This document shows, in pieces, positions 63,742 to 64,000 of a DNA stretch of 64,000 nucleotides. Below the pieces are notes generated by a model. That model was given only the letters and a program-made list of their open reading frames with translations. It was not told the origin of the DNA and made no database searches. How positions within the stretch are numbered: the stretch's first letter is position 1; each line of letters opens with the position of its first letter. Location of the stretch: contig NZ_PVWF01000010.1 in NCBI RefSeq assembly GCF_003003995.1, positions 1 through 64,000 on the forward strand, written 5' to 3'. The stretch is from Pleurocapsa sp. CCALA 161. Lineage in GTDB: Bacteria; Cyanobacteriota; Cyanobacteriia; Cyanobacteriales; Xenococcaceae. The position numbers and the translations under genes were made by a program.

Positions 63742-64000
63742 TCAAGTTGGATTAGGGTGGTCTGTGTTTGAGATTCTAGCAAAATTAGACCAGCTTAAAA
63801 CTCCTGTATCGCCATCGAGGCAAACTGGTTGACCCACTGGCAAGGCTGCGTTAACTCCATCATGACCAAAAGGGAGATCGTAAATTAGAGGAATTTTTAA
63901 ATCTTCAAGGCGATCGCGTAGCACTTCAGTCAGAGTCCAGCTATTCGTTCCAGGATAGGGTTCACAACGGCTAAAACGACCTAATGCAATACCTTTAATC
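63742..64000 (-). CDS. LD-carboxypeptidase (S66 family), 3' part, runs off the window
   Basis: The last 85 codons of a muramoyl-tetrapeptide LD-carboxypeptidase-like gene; its 5' end lies beyond position 64000. The visible part reads IALGRFSRCEPYPG, then IPLIYDLPFGHDGVNAALPVG with the catalytic histidine of the Ser-Glu-His triad, and a C-terminal tail. Family members trim peptidoglycan tetrapeptides or detoxify microcin-like peptides; the active-site serine is outside the window. Confidence 0.85.
   Translation of the reverse strand, partial: IKGIALGRFSRCEPYPGTNSWTLTEVLRDRLEDLKIPLIYDLPFGHDGVNAALPVGQPVCLDGDTGVLSWSNFARISNTDHPNPT

Overview
This window is cyanobacterial. It carries light-dependent protochlorophyllide reductase, the Mg-protoporphyrin monomethyl-ester cyclase AcsF, its partner Ycf54, a high-light-inducible (Hlip) polypeptide, a carotenoid oxygenase, an OprB/SLH-type porin, many cyanobacterial conserved hypotheticals, frequent HIP1 octamers (GCGATCGC) and arrays of tandem 7-bp repeats. 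Gene content does not fix the genus; a coccoid or filamentous, non-marine-picoplankton type lineage is my guess.

Layout. 1-10.8 kb: a heptamer array, an amino-acid binding protein, argC, a metallophosphatase, an SDR, a stand-alone IS200/IS605-type tnpB with its right-end RNA scaffold, a LysR regulator, two small unknown genes, dnaB, cysH. 10.9-19.4 kb: transglutaminase-like protein, CsbD, carotenoid oxygenase, a BI-1 membrane protein, a short FtsH, a MOSC protein and CysQ. 19.5-29.5 kb: a single-chain restriction-modification enzyme carrying an in-frame palindromic repeat, a TPR lytic transglycosylase, a YgjP-type peptidase, por, leuB and an ABM-domain membrane protein.

29.6-41.1 kb is the most striking region: a purine salvage/catabolism island. 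It encodes a Rieske oxygenase, an AzgA-type and a XanQ/UapA-type purine permease, an HpxO-type FAD urate hydroxylase, a broken hydroxyisourate hydrolase (N-terminal remnant only, too short for ordinary ORF calling), OHCU decarboxylase, an 8-oxoguanine-deaminase-like amidohydrolase, an outer-membrane porin, an M20 allantoate-amidohydrolase-like enzyme and a stand-alone protein resembling the allophanate-hydrolase C-terminal domain. Four promoters in this island, and none elsewhere that I noticed, carry the palindrome GTATAC-W-GTATAC close to the start codon, which suggests one regulon. A working reading is: purine uptake by porin and permeases, C8 oxidation to urate (Rieske enzyme and/or 8-oxoguanine deaminase), urate to 5-hydroxyisourate (HpxO), then OHCU to allantoin (UraD), then ring-opened ureides (M20). 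No xanthine dehydrogenase, uricase, intact HIU hydrolase, allantoinase or regulator is visible in the window.

41.2-64 kb: a phosphoribosyltransferase, mutS2, an Hlip gene, a three-gene operon (small protein, DUF3326, CPBP protease), hydrolases, an ABC-2 permease, a histidine kinase, a lipoprotein, a glycosyltransferase, a DUF1995 protein, a GT-C-like membrane protein, aroH, a long heptamer array that supplies the stop codon of an FAD oxidase, ycf54, a LivH/NatC permease, a DUF6464 protein, speD, plsY, acsF, a bacterial-type ferredoxin and the 3' end of an LD-carboxypeptidase gene that leaves the window. I saw no rRNA, tRNA or CRISPR array.
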